This document shows, piece by piece, positions 5,684-14,433 of a DNA stretch of 36,796 nt. Source of the DNA: a virus; the IMG/VR virus record IMGVR_UViG_3300020195_000087, positions 1 through 36,796 of that record, one strand, 5' to 3'. Numbering within the stretch: position 1 is the stretch's first letter; the number at the start of each line of letters is the position of its first letter. The notes under the pieces were generated by a model. It did not search any database and was not told where the DNA came from. It saw nothing but the letters and a program-made list of their open reading frames with translations. The position numbers were made by a program, and so were the translations under genes.

Positions 5684-7063
5684 ATGGCATTAAAAGAACA
5701 GAGACAAAAAATCATTGACTACGTTAAGTCAGAAGCGGCCTACTTAAACTTCAATAAAGAATTGTTGGAAATCTACGAGGGTGATTTAATGCCAAAGGTG
5801 TTGAAGATCCTCAAGGACACTCTCAATAGTAATTATTATGACAGAATAAAGGAGCGGGTTTTACCGATCAATATCTTACAGAGATATATTAATAAGGTTG
5901 CAACTATCTATAACAAGCCGCCGCTTAGAATGCCTACAGATGAGTCAACGATAGAAGATGTAAACTTCTACGCCGAGACAATGAGACTTAATAAGCATGG
6001 GAATATAGCTGACGAATATTCACATTTATTCAAAGGCTTTGCGTGGGAACCATACGTCATAGACGGTAAACCTAAGATGAGAACTATTCCATTCGATAGG
6101 TTTTTAGTATGGACATCGAGCAAAGAAAATCCAACCGTGGAAGAAGTGTTTATCAAGATAGTGGGCAAGACCACTCGCGGGGATATTATCCTTTATACTT
6201 ACAGCAATGAAGAGTTCGACGCATTCACTACGGGCGGCGACACTGTACATGAGGCCCTTGAAAGTAATTTAGGCCTTAACCCTGTTGGATGCATCCCGTT
6301 TATCTACGGTAACCGATCAACTAATAAACTTATACCAACCCAGGACCAAGACATTTTACAGATGGCGAAAATGTTTCCTGTGATGCTTACCGATTTGTCG
6401 GGCGCAATTTTGTTCCAGGCATTCGCGATTATCTTCGGCATCGATGTCAACGCTGAAAACTTAACAATGAGTCCCAACGCTTTCTGGTCACTTAAATCAG
6501 ACAAAGATTCTGATAAAGATCCGTCTATAGGTACGATCAAACCAGAAGTGTCTATCGACGCGGTCAAGAATTTTATTATGGAAACATTTGTTCTTTGGCT
6601 AGAAACTAAAGGCGTGAGAGTGGGCAGCACTTCAAGCTCAAGCGGCGGTATGAATCCATCGGGTATATCCAAGATCATCGATGAGATGGATGTCTACGAT
6701 ATTAAACTTAAATCAATAGAATGGTTCGAGGAAGATGAGAAAGAATTTTGGTCCAAGATGGGGAAGATAAATAACTACTGGATAAAATCAGGACAAATTG
6801 CAGACAGAAAAGTGCTTCCAGAAAACTGGGAAGTGACGACGGTATTTGAAACGCCTAGACCTATGCAATCAAACGTAGATAAATTAGCAGAGATTAAAAT
6901 GGAAAGAGACATGGGACTTATAACTCTAAGACAAGCTATCTCCAAGAATGATCCAGACTTAAGCGAGCAAGAGATTGAAGATATCTTAGAAGAAAACAAG
7001 CCTAAGGTATTTCAAGTTAACGAAGCGAAAGAGTCATTCCCATTTGGTAGAAATAATAACTAA
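5684..7063 (+). CDS. portal protein
   Basis: A 459-residue protein in the position directly after the large terminase. It has an acidic, helical opening, a long central stem region (ISKIIDEMDVYDIKLKSIEWF) and a C-terminal part of the form ETPRPMQSN...LITLRQAI...LSEQEIE...EEN, a pattern seen in SPP1-gp6-like portals. It would form the dodecameric ring at one capsid vertex through which DNA enters and leaves. Its stop overlaps the next ATG (TAATG). Identification rests on position, length and C-terminal pattern rather than a single motif. Confidence 0.82.
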   Translation: MALKEQRQKIIDYVKSEAAYLNFNKELLEIYEGDLMPKVLKILKDTLNSNYYDRIKERVLPINILQRYINKVATIYNKPPLRMPTDESTIEDVNFYAETMRLNKHGNIADEYSHLFKGFAWEPYVIDGKPKMRTIPFDRFLVWTSSKENPTVEEVFIKIVGKTTRGDIILYTYSNEEFDAFTTGGDTVHEALESNLGLNPVGCIPFIYGNRSTNKLIPTQDQDILQMAKMFPVMLTDLSGAILFQAFAIIFGIDVNAENLTMSPNAFWSLKSDKDSDKDPSIGTIKPEVSIDAVKNFIMETFVLWLETKGVRVGSTSSSSGGMNPSGISKIIDEMDVYDIKLKSIEWFEEDEKEFWSKMGKINNYWIKSGQIADRKVLPENWEVTTVFETPRPMQSNVDKLAEIKMERDMGLITLRQAISKNDPDLSEQEIEDILEENKPKVFQVNEAKESFPFGRNNN

Positions 7064-7590
7064 TGAGCAAGCAGCAAAAATTCGAGGTTGTTATCCCTAA
7101 GGGATATAAACCGGAAGAGCGTCAAGCAATCGCCGCTGAAATAATTGATCACATTATTACTAGAACCAAGAGCGGGAAAGATAAGGATGGCGAGGGTTTC
7201 CCTGGGTACAGCAAGAGTTATATGAAAAGCCTAGATTTTAAAATATCGGGCAAGGGTAAAAAAGTAGACTTAACCCTTAGTGGCGAGATGCTATCCTCAA
7301 TGGAATTATTAAAAGAATCATCAGGTAAGGTAGTCATAGGATTCGAGAAAGATGATGATATAAATGGAAGAGCAGAAGGTAATATACTGGGCAGCTACGG
7401 TGGAAGTCCCAACCCTAAAAAGAGTAGAGATTTTCTAGGCATCGGTAAAGATCAACTTAATAAAATTTTAGAGAATTATCCGCTAGACGATAAGCAAGCA
7501 AGACTAGACAGACTAGAAGAAGTTAAAGCGGCGGGTGTTGTCTCTCAAGATATAGTTGATAAGATATTTTTTGAACTAGGCGATGAGTAG
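7063..7590 (+). CDS. virion morphogenesis protein, Mu gpG-like layout (first of two)
   Basis: A 175-residue protein. After a helical start come a basic Gly/Lys-rich stretch, then DLTLSGEMLSSM, a beta segment (KVVIGFE), a glycine-rich loop and DFLGIGKDQLNKIL. This order (sugar-tong LTLSGxML, IGF, then FLGI before a helix) resembles the phage virion morphogenesis / Mu gpG family that helps finish heads or join tails. The next gene has the same plan. It overlaps the portal stop and the following GTG start, so three genes are coupled. It could be a head-tail completion or minor capsid protein. Confidence 0.6.
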   Translation: MSKQQKFEVVIPKGYKPEERQAIAAEIIDHIITRTKSGKDKDGEGFPGYSKSYMKSLDFKISGKGKKVDLTLSGEMLSSMELLKESSGKVVIGFEKDDDINGRAEGNILGSYGGSPNPKKSRDFLGIGKDQLNKILENYPLDDKQARLDRLEEVKAAGVVSQDIVDKIFFELGDE

Positions 7591-8084
7591 TGGCAAAAAA
7601 ACCAGAAGAAGTATTAGAGGTAACAAGTAAGAAACTTCTAGGGTTGGTTAAGGCCTACACCGAAACAAAACAATTCGAGCAGGTGGGCAAGGACATCGCC
7701 AACGGAATAAGGGTAAGGACAAGACTTGGTAAGGGTGATGATAACAAGAAATTAAAAGAGCTTAAAGCTTCAACTAAGAAAAAGAGAAAGAGATATAAAA
7801 AAAATCTTTCAGAATTTACTAAACCGAATAAGTCCAACTTGACGGCCACAGGCCAAATGTTAGACTCTATAAAATCAAAAACAGACGGGAGCAAAATCAT
7901 TATAGATTTTAGAAAAAAAAGAACCACTGAACTAGATGGGACTCCTAGCGAGTTGACCAACACCGAAGTGGCGATATTCTCCGAGCAACTCGGTAGATTA
8001 TTCTTTGGCCTTACTCCATTACAAAGAAAAGAGTTCGCCAGAAGAGTGAAAGCAGAACTACTTGCATTTTTTAGAAATAATTGA
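7590..8084 (+). CDS. virion morphogenesis protein, Mu gpG-like layout (second of two)
   Basis: A 164-residue basic protein starting with GTG whose first G is the last base of the previous stop. The pattern repeats that of its neighbour: a lysine-rich loop with TKKKRKRYKK, LTATGQMLDSI, a beta stretch (KIIIDF), then RLFFGLTPLQRKEF before the final helix. The two may be diverged tandem duplicates. Probable role in head completion or head-tail joining, by family resemblance and position before the scaffold gene. Confidence 0.6.
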   Translation: MAKKPEEVLEVTSKKLLGLVKAYTETKQFEQVGKDIANGIRVRTRLGKGDDNKKLKELKASTKKKRKRYKKNLSEFTKPNKSNLTATGQMLDSIKSKTDGSKIIIDFRKKRTTELDGTPSELTNTEVAIFSEQLGRLFFGLTPLQRKEFARRVKAELLAFFRNN

Positions 8085-8111
8085 CAACAACCGATATCAC
8101 GGAGGAAACTT

Positions 8112-8702
8112 ATGACTGACACTACTTCTAACCCTGGTGGGGAAAGCTCGAATCCTAGTGGGATTCCGGAAAAAGTAGACTTTGAGACTTATCAGAAATC
8201 TTTAACTCAGGAAAAAAACGCCAAAGAGCGGGCCAAGAACGCCGAAGAAGAGCTTAAGAAACTCAAGGATGAGAAGAAATCATTCGAAGAGACTAAGCTT
8301 AAAGAACAAGGTGAATGGCAGAAAATCGCTTTGCAACGTGAACAAGAGTTAAAGGAAGCTGTAGAGTCTAGGACTGCGCTTGAGAAAAATTTAATTGACT
8401 CAAGAAAACTCTCGGCCGTGCTTGACCACTTAGGGGGGAAGATTAAAAGAAGTGAATACTACAGCTTCATTGATGTAGATAAAATTTCTTTCAATCCAGA
8501 AACAAGACAGGTTGACGAATCGATGGTCAAGTCTGTTGCCCAAGAGTTCGTCAAGAATCACCCAGAGTTAATTGAGTTCAAAACTGGAAAGCTACCGCAA
8601 GATGCCCCTGGTGGGGGTACTACTTCGGATGCCGACCAACTTAAAAATTGCAAGACGCAACTTGAGCTTGATAATTATTTTGCTAAGAGAGATATTAAAT
8701 AA
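8112..8702 (+). CDS. capsid scaffolding protein
   Basis: A 196-residue, highly charged protein with a long predicted coiled coil (residues about 25-100, rich in Lys and Glu), a disordered Ser/Gly/Pro start and a C-terminal region with PGGGTTSDADQ before a short helix. It lies immediately before the major capsid gene, where scaffolds normally lie. It would organise the capsid protein into a prohead and then be removed. No protease signature is visible in it. A strong ribosome site (GGAGG) precedes ATG 8112. Confidence 0.8.
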   Translation: MTDTTSNPGGESSNPSGIPEKVDFETYQKSLTQEKNAKERAKNAEEELKKLKDEKKSFEETKLKEQGEWQKIALQREQELKEAVESRTALEKNLIDSRKLSAVLDHLGGKIKRSEYYSFIDVDKISFNPETRQVDESMVKSVAQEFVKNHPELIEFKTGKLPQDAPGGGTTSDADQLKNCKTQLELDNYFAKRDIK

Positions 8703-8729
8703 AATAACAATGATTCATGGAGGATCAAG

Positions 8730-9659
8730 ATGGCATTTACAAGTAACATGACAGCAGCAGCACAGGTAGACGACTCGGTAGTATTAGAGTTCGACCAACA
8801 ATTTATCGTCGCGGCCACAGAGATGGGCGTGATGGATCAATTCGTGACTTACAAAAAAGATATCGGAGCTAAGTCTATTCAACTTCCTAAGTATGCTCAA
8901 CTAGCTCTCGCGACTACTGCGCTAGATGAAGATGATGACATCACTTCAGAAGCATTGTCAGATAGTCAGATCCTTTTTACACCAGCAGAACACGGTAACT
9001 CGGTTACCCGCACACTTCTTGCTAGCCTTCAGACAGGTGGAACGGTTGATCGTGCAGCCGCTAGACTTGTAGGTATGAATCAAGGCCGCACTTATGACAA
9101 GCTGGCAATCTTAGCGGCCGAAGCAAGTGGCAATGAATTTTTCCCAGGTTCAGTTGCCAGTGAGGCCGCTTTGGTTGCTGGTGATATCATGACGGTTACT
9201 TTTTTAAACAAGCTTTACAATAAGCTTTCAAGAACTAACGTACTTCCTTTGCAAAATGGAATGTACATTGCGATCATGCATGACGATGTTATTCATGATC
9301 TTCGCAACTCTGCCGGAGCTGGTTCATGGTCTGACATTAATAAGTATGCTAGACCTGAAGAAGTCTTGCGCAATGAAGTTGGTATGCTTGCTGGTTTTAG
9401 AATTATCAGAGACAACCTTATCAGTGTTAACACTGACGCTGGCGACTCTGCTGTAGATTCTTACCATACTCTTTGCATGGGATTCAATGCCCTTGGAAAA
9501 GTGGAATCAAAAGTTCCAACCATGGTAATGAGTGGCCCATACGATAAGTTAGGAAGATTCATCAATATCGGATGGCACGGCGCTGTTAAATACGGAATTG
9601 TTGACACAGACGCACTACTCCTAGGTACGACTGCATCTTCTGTTGGCGTAAACGTTTAG
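8730..9659 (+). CDS. major capsid protein
   Basis: A 309-residue protein right after the scaffold with a strong ribosome site (GGAGG) and a strong terminator behind it, all expected of a highly expressed coat protein. The sequence (LPKYAQLAL, then acidic DEDDDIT, then TPAEHGNSVTRT, and a late IMHDDVIHDLR segment with GFNALG) resembles the HK97-fold group that includes the N4-gp56-type coats. I infer the HK97 fold; the exact subfamily is uncertain. Hundreds of copies would form the icosahedral shell. Confidence 0.88.
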   Translation: MAFTSNMTAAAQVDDSVVLEFDQQFIVAATEMGVMDQFVTYKKDIGAKSIQLPKYAQLALATTALDEDDDITSEALSDSQILFTPAEHGNSVTRTLLASLQTGGTVDRAAARLVGMNQGRTYDKLAILAAEASGNEFFPGSVASEAALVAGDIMTVTFLNKLYNKLSRTNVLPLQNGMYIAIMHDDVIHDLRNSAGAGSWSDINKYARPEEVLRNEVGMLAGFRIIRDNLISVNTDAGDSAVDSYHTLCMGFNALGKVESKVPTMVMSGPYDKLGRFINIGWHGAVKYGIVDTDALLLGTTASSVGVNV

Positions 9660-9677
9660 TTATAACTGCCATAAGTT

Positions 9678-9712
9678 GGGGGAGGTATTTATATCTCCCC
9701 CTTCCTTTTTTT
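9678..9712 (+). terminator. strong rho-independent terminator after the capsid gene
   Basis: GGGGGAGGTAT pairs with ATATCTCCCCC (9678-9688 with 9691-9701, one G-U pair, tip opening to form the loop), followed by TTCC and a T7 run. It would cut most transcripts after the capsid gene and let a fraction continue into the decoration and tail genes. Confidence 0.85.
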
Positions 9713-9723
9713 AATGGGAAAAA

Positions 9724-9951
9724 ATGAGCGCCCAAAAAAACGTCAACAAGATCCCTTTGGCCATCAGGGCGAGTACACCAAAAGATTTATCTTTAATCTG
9801 TTATAAAAATAATATTATCAACGACGTTCAGTTTGAATACTTTGACTTCCAAAAAGACAATGAGCAATGGATATGCTTTTTTTATGCAGACTTACAATTC
9901 ATAAGAAGCTTTGAGTTTATTGACACCAACCTTCGCGTAGGTGCCCAGTGA
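9724..9951 (+). CDS. hypothetical protein, 75 residues
   Basis: Not recognised. Mixed alpha/beta character with many aromatic residues (YFDF, WICFFY). It starts 12 bases after the T tract of the capsid terminator and overlaps the next gene by four bases (GTGA). Its place between capsid and decoration genes suggests a small virion or assembly protein. Confidence 0.6.
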   Translation: MSAQKNVNKIPLAIRASTPKDLSLICYKNNIINDVQFEYFDFQKDNEQWICFFYADLQFIRSFEFIDTNLRVGAQ

Positions 9952-10364
9952 CGACCAAAACATATAGCGCTATCACGTTTGAAGATTTAAGCGTGAGAGA
10001 GAAAGAAGATCAAGTTTTTGCCAGGACAACGGATGGCAAAGTAGCCTACAGGGTATTAAATAGCTTAACTATCGACGGGCCTCTGGAAGTAATTATCTCG
10101 GAGATAGACGATTTTGATATAAGAAATATTATCACCGTTGCTAACACAGAGATATCTGTGAACATCACAGCGGGCACAAAAAGATTCGAGATTGTAACTC
10201 GTGGAAGTTCGGTTATCAAGTTGAGGAAAACAAGCGGTGGAAGTTACAAGACCATAGGGCCTAGAATGATGTGGAGTGAAGATCAATTGAATCTAGTTGT
10301 TGGATTAACAATTATATTGGAAACGTCCGATAGTGATGTTCTCGAAATAATTGAGTGGTACTAA
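9948..10364 (+). CDS. hypothetical virion protein, 138 residues
   Basis: Begins with GTG overlapping the TGA of the previous gene. Mostly beta-strand character with regular hydrophobic alternation (NIITVANTEISVNI, RFEIVTRGSSVIKL), compatible with a small decoration or fibre-like protein. The N-terminal part ends in an acidic segment (SEIDDFDIRN). Family not recognised; role inferred from location between the capsid and tail genes. Confidence 0.6.
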   Translation: MTTKTYSAITFEDLSVREKEDQVFARTTDGKVAYRVLNSLTIDGPLEVIISEIDDFDIRNIITVANTEISVNITAGTKRFEIVTRGSSVIKLRKTSGGSYKTIGPRMMWSEDQLNLVVGLTIILETSDSDVLEIIEWY

Positions 10365-10379
10365 CAACAAGGAGAACGA

Positions 10380-11063
10380 ATGAGTTTATCTAAGGGACAA
10401 AACAAGTATTTTTCGGCGGACTTGCCTAACAGTGATCAGGTCGCATCTTTTCTTTATGATGCTGCGGGTACGGCGCTGACATCAACGCTAGTCGGCGGTA
10501 AGCAATCTCTTGACGTGAACATGGTCAATTCTATCTCTGTATTGCTAGACGGTATTTATGATGGAGTCACAAATTTAGCGCCTGACAATGTTGGTTTAAT
10601 TTCTCACGTACGCGGCGCAACTCCTGATGAGACTGATCAGACTTTCCGCTCTACGGGTGGCGTAGCATCTTCAGATTCTGTCGTGGCCGCTAACGTTCAT
10701 GGAATGGATATCATGAGCTTCGGAATGTTATTCAACGGCACTACCTTTGATAGAATTAGAAGTAAGAATCTAGGTAACATTGCGGTAAATGATTCTGCCA
10801 GTGCTGTTAGCTCTGTCGCTGTTTCTATTGCCGCTACTGCTACCGCTTTGGTTGCCTCTGTACTAAGTGGCCGTAGAGAAATCACTATCCAGAACCTTGG
10901 CAACAAAAAGATTTATATCGGACAGGACAACACTGTTACAGTTGCTAGTGGATTAATGTTGCAAGCTGGAAGCTCTGCATCTTTCAAGTGGGATTCTGGA
11001 GTTGCTCCTTTCGCTATCAGTGAATCTGGTTCTGTAGATTGCAGAATTTTACAAGCTGCTTAA
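10380..11063 (+). CDS. probable head decoration / virion surface protein
   Basis: A 227-residue protein rich in Ala, Ser, Val. The C-terminal 70 residues (REITIQNLGNKKIYIGQ, then a strand and SG-LQAGSSASFKW) form a compact beta module often seen in phage decoration and fibre proteins. The N-terminal part also looks exposed and beta-rich. A very good ribosome site (AAGGAG) suggests high expression. Role inferred; a tail appendage is the alternative. Confidence 0.65.
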   Translation: MSLSKGQNKYFSADLPNSDQVASFLYDAAGTALTSTLVGGKQSLDVNMVNSISVLLDGIYDGVTNLAPDNVGLISHVRGATPDETDQTFRSTGGVASSDSVVAANVHGMDIMSFGMLFNGTTFDRIRSKNLGNIAVNDSASAVSSVAVSIAATATALVASVLSGRREITIQNLGNKKIYIGQDNTVTVASGLMLQAGSSASFKWDSGVAPFAISESGSVDCRILQAA

Positions 11064-11074
11064 TTGGAGTTTTG

Positions 11075-11251
11075 ATGTTTAGCGACAAGGACAAAAAAAA
11101 TGCAGATTTCCTCCTTAAGATAATGGCATCAGATAAAATTCTTGTCGATAAACTAACAGGCCTCGATTGCTTAATTTTCGGGGCCTGTTTTTCCTGGTTG
11201 AAAAGCATTGTAGACGAGAAAGTAGAAGATAATAAAAAGGTCAGAAAATAA
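11075..11251 (+). CDS. hypothetical protein, 58 residues
   Basis: Not recognised. The frame is open from 11039, but ATG 11075 has TTGGAG upstream and lies after the stop of the previous gene, so I chose it. Charged ends flank a hydrophobic centre (LDCLIFGACFSWL), perhaps a buried helix or weak membrane helix. It ends in TAATG with the next gene, so translation is coupled. Confidence 0.6.
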   Translation: MFSDKDKKNADFLLKIMASDKILVDKLTGLDCLIFGACFSWLKSIVDEKVEDNKKVRK

Positions 11252-12456
11252 TGGGCATTTCTAACTCTGACGAAGACCTTAAGAATATTGTCTCGACTAG
11301 CAACTCTACGAGTTCAACACTTGGTAGTAATGCTACTTTTACCGGCGAATGGGAAGAGTGTTTCACGTTCTCAACTATTTCAATAGTTATGAACGCAAGC
11401 CATGACAGCGCAGCAAGTGGACTTAAGATTGAATTTTCAACCGATGGAATAAATACTGATTACCAGGACGTGTTTAACACTGTTGCGAATACTGGTTTTA
11501 TAGTAACAGAAGGTGTTGCTGCTAAATTCTTTAGAGTAGTTTTTATAAACGGCGCTACCGCTCAAAGCTTTTTTAGGTTGCAATCAATATTACATTATGT
11601 TGGAATCAAAAACTCATCCCATAAAGTAGAAGAAGCAATCGCGGGCGATGAGGATGCAGAGCTAGTTAAATCCGTTGTGACAGTCAAGACTCCATCGGGA
11701 AGTTATGTCAATCTAGCAGGTGATGAAGATGGCAATTTAATAGTAACTGCTCTTACTGGATTTAATGCGGCCTTTAGTTTTGGCACTATCGCGACCTCAA
11801 GCACTTCACAGGTTTTAGTAAATAGCACGGCGTACGCCGCACAATCGGTTAACGCTACCAGGTCAATAGCATCTTCAAGTGCTAGCGATAGTTCAGCGGG
11901 TACAGGCGCAAGGACTATTAAAATAGTTTATCTAGATCAAAATAGCTTAGGCCCATACGAAACAACCGTAACTTTAAACGGTACAAGTTACGTGAACACT
12001 TCGGTCTCTAATATTTGTTTTATCGAAAGAATCCAGGTCTTGACCGTTGGTTCTGGCAATTCAAACGCGGGCACCTTAACACTTAAAGCAGCAACGGCCG
12101 GCGGCGGCGCGACTATCGGGACAATCGCGGCCGGAGACAATCAGACTTTATGGGCCCATCATTATGTTCCGACTGGTAAGACAATAAACATTACAGGATT
12201 CTCCGGTGGGCATTCCAACACAGTTGTCGGCGGTGGTGGATTATTTACAATAAATGCAAAATTACTCCAAGTTGCCAACGCTGTAGATAGACAGATAAGT
12301 GATTTTATCAGGGTATATGGACAATCTAGCACAATAAAAATACCTCTGATTTCTCCTTTAAAAATAGATGGCCCGGCGTTTATTTCTGTATACGTTAGGC
12401 CCGAGACTAGTTCAGCATCAACTTACAGAGCATCTTTTGATTTCTTTGAACCTTAG
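11251..12456 (+). CDS. virion structural protein, beta-rich fibre-like
   Basis: A 401-residue protein, rich in Ser, Thr, Gly and Ala. Residues about 28-115 (FTGEWEECFTFSTISIVM ... IEFSTDG ... FFRVVFING) form a module I recognise from phage fibre or capsid-surface proteins. Residues about 205-340 contain SSASDSSAGTGART, IKIVYLD, TVTLNGT and FIERIQVLTVGS, a second module common in the same setting. No enzymatic motif. It probably projects from the head or neck. The start overlaps the preceding stop. Confidence 0.7.
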   Translation: MGISNSDEDLKNIVSTSNSTSSTLGSNATFTGEWEECFTFSTISIVMNASHDSAASGLKIEFSTDGINTDYQDVFNTVANTGFIVTEGVAAKFFRVVFINGATAQSFFRLQSILHYVGIKNSSHKVEEAIAGDEDAELVKSVVTVKTPSGSYVNLAGDEDGNLIVTALTGFNAAFSFGTIATSSTSQVLVNSTAYAAQSVNATRSIASSSASDSSAGTGARTIKIVYLDQNSLGPYETTVTLNGTSYVNTSVSNICFIERIQVLTVGSGNSNAGTLTLKAATAGGGATIGTIAAGDNQTLWAHHYVPTGKTINITGFSGGHSNTVVGGGGLFTINAKLLQVANAVDRQISDFIRVYGQSSTIKIPLISPLKIDGPAFISVYVRPETSSASTYRASFDFFEP

Positions 12457-12465
12457 GATTTAAAA

Positions 12466-13146
12466 ATGATTTCCTTATCGCCTAGCTATACTCAAAGAGA
12501 ATTAAAATGGACAGACTGGAAAGCGTTTAAGTCTAAGAAAGAGCTAGTTCATCAATATGAAGAATTTTCTGATAAGTATTTTGTATGGGGCTATGACACG
12601 CCAGAGGTTTACGTTTGCGTAATTTATAAAGCCATCGTCCCGCCCGAGGTGATAGAATCGGGTTATACACAAGCACAAAACGATAGCGACAAGTTAGACT
12701 TTGAATCTAGTTTTAAGTCAAAGTCTAATTTCAGAATCTCGGGCACGAATCCATTTTCTAAGAAGGTGCTAGGTGGTGGGTTTAAAATTTATAGAAGAAA
12801 ACACGGTGCCTCTGCCTCAATCGCCGCCAACTCAAGCGGTACAATAGAACTAGTAATCCCTTATGTTTCTTGCAAGATAAATATCGTCGAGGTTGTTGGT
12901 TGTTATTACGGCGACACGGTCAATCTGAAAGTATACGACACTCCTCAAGGCACCTTATCTACTATACCTAATTACATGCTAAATCAGTTTGGTTTTAATG
13001 TGGAGATGCCTGACGGTTTCTATAAAGATGAGTCTAATTATGATGCTGACTTAATTCAAAATATGAAAATAGAGTTAACTTATTTTAATAACGGCGAGAC
13101 TGAAAAACATATAGGCGTAAACTTTACGCTGCATGAGATAGTATGA
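12466..13146 (+). CDS. hypothetical virion protein, 226 residues
   Basis: Not recognised. The first 100 residues are polar with several aromatic residues. The second half is beta-rich (TIELVIPYVSCKINIVEVVGCYYGDTVNLKV split by loops) and may be a receptor- or partner-binding domain. It sits next to the fibre-like gene and probably works with it. It overlaps the following gene by four bases (ATGA). Confidence 0.6.
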   Translation: MISLSPSYTQRELKWTDWKAFKSKKELVHQYEEFSDKYFVWGYDTPEVYVCVIYKAIVPPEVIESGYTQAQNDSDKLDFESSFKSKSNFRISGTNPFSKKVLGGGFKIYRRKHGASASIAANSSGTIELVIPYVSCKINIVEVVGCYYGDTVNLKVYDTPQGTLSTIPNYMLNQFGFNVEMPDGFYKDESNYDADLIQNMKIELTYFNNGETEKHIGVNFTLHEIV

Positions 13147-13625
13147 CAAAGATTTACGTGTATTTTGTCCATAGAAAAACATTTAATCCATTGAGTATAC
13201 TGATCAGGTTTTTGCAAAAAGATAAATCCTCCCACGTGGCCATAGTAATAAATACTAGTTGGGAAAGAACTCTCATCTATCACGCCTCTGCAATCGGTGT
13301 TAATTTTGAGAATCACGATTACTTTATGAGAAAATATGAGATTGATAAGTCGTTTATGGTTGAAATTGAGTCAATCGGCGAGATATTTAGGTACTGCATT
13401 GATAACCTTAACTCTGGCTATAGTTTACGTTCTTTATTTTTTCACCTATTCCGCTTTTTTGGCATTACGATAAGCGCGCTATTACCCAGTAAGGGTTTTA
13501 TATGCTCCTCTCTGGTAGGGCATGTTTTAAGATCACAAGGGATCAAGCTAGACGACGACCCGAAAAGGTGGGACATTATTAAAGCAAAACAATTCATGGG
13601 AAAGTATTATGCGAGCAATAGTTAA
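13143..13625 (+). CDS. permuted papain-like (NlpC/P60-type) enzyme
   Basis: A 160-residue protein. The motif SSHVAIVI (H31) in the N-terminal half and KGFICSSLVGHVLR (C121) in the C-terminal half are in the order His-then-Cys, the circularly permuted form of the papain-like fold (YiiX/YebB/DUF830-type). Such enzymes cleave or transfer on peptide or lipid amide/thioester bonds; in phages they may trim wall peptides. Its position before the connectors, rather than at the tail tip, is unusual. There is no signal peptide, consistent with a virion-associated enzyme. It overlaps both neighbours (4 and 17 bases). Confidence 0.7.
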   Translation: MTKIYVYFVHRKTFNPLSILIRFLQKDKSSHVAIVINTSWERTLIYHASAIGVNFENHDYFMRKYEIDKSFMVEIESIGEIFRYCIDNLNSGYSLRSLFFHLFRFFGITISALLPSKGFICSSLVGHVLRSQGIKLDDDPKRWDIIKAKQFMGKYYASNS

Positions 13626-14433
13626 ATTATCCGGTGTACTAAATGATTTAACCAAAGAGTTTGAGAAGTATAAATCGGGGCAGGCCACTCTTTCTTATAT
13701 CTCTGGCGATTATTTATACCTAGGAAGTGATGCACCTTTCAACCATTTTTATTTCAAAATGGGCGACGTGGTCAATGCCGTGTCCGCAAGTATGGCCGTA
13801 GAATACTGGAGAAACAAAGAGTGGATATCGATGATAGAAGTTATCGATGAGACTAGCGCATTGTCTTCTTCGGGCTTTGTTTCATTTGTGCCTAATAAAA
13901 ATCACAATTGGAGTAAGTCGCATACTAATTTTCAGAATCAAGTAGTGTCAGGTCTAGAAGGTGTAGTCATTTATGATCTCTACTGGGCGAGAATAAGCTT
14001 CAGTCAAACTCTTACCAGTAATATTAAAATAAACTGGGTTGGACATTTATTTTCAGATGATGAGGATCTTTATTCAGAATATCCACAATTTAATTCGACT
14101 AGTCTCAAGACTTGTTTTGAGGCCGGAAAAATTGACTGGGAAGAGCAGCATGTGAAGGCGGCCGATTTGTTAATTAAGGACTTAAAGCGCCAGGGCATTA
14201 TAACAAACACAACGCAAATACTAGACAAAGAGGTTTACAGCCTAGCGTCTGTAAGCCGTGTCGCGCAGATGATTTTTACTTCCCTTGGCGATGACTATAG
14301 CGATAACGTTTCCAGTGCCAAAGAAGAATATAAGGCCAGACTAGACAGCTCCATTTACAGGATCGACTCAAACAATGATGCTATTTTAGACGATAAAGAG
14401 AAGGGTTCTAGACAAGGATATTTAAGCCGATGA
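13609..14433 (+). CDS. probable head-tail connector / neck protein
   Basis: A 274-residue protein. The first 120 residues are beta-rich (YLYLGSDAPFNHFYFKM, WISMIEVIDE). The second half is helical with EEQHVKAADLLIKDLKRQG and ends in a segment with an EF-hand-like acidic loop (DSNNDAILDDKE). Position before a tail-terminator-like gene and the tail tube gene suggests a connector or neck-associated structural protein. The start lies 17 bases inside the upstream gene. Function is inferred from location. Confidence 0.6.
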   Translation: MRAIVKLSGVLNDLTKEFEKYKSGQATLSYISGDYLYLGSDAPFNHFYFKMGDVVNAVSASMAVEYWRNKEWISMIEVIDETSALSSSGFVSFVPNKNHNWSKSHTNFQNQVVSGLEGVVIYDLYWARISFSQTLTSNIKINWVGHLFSDDEDLYSEYPQFNSTSLKTCFEAGKIDWEEQHVKAADLLIKDLKRQGIITNTTQILDKEVYSLASVSRVAQMIFTSLGDDYSDNVSSAKEEYKARLDSSIYRIDSNNDAILDDKEKGSRQGYLSR

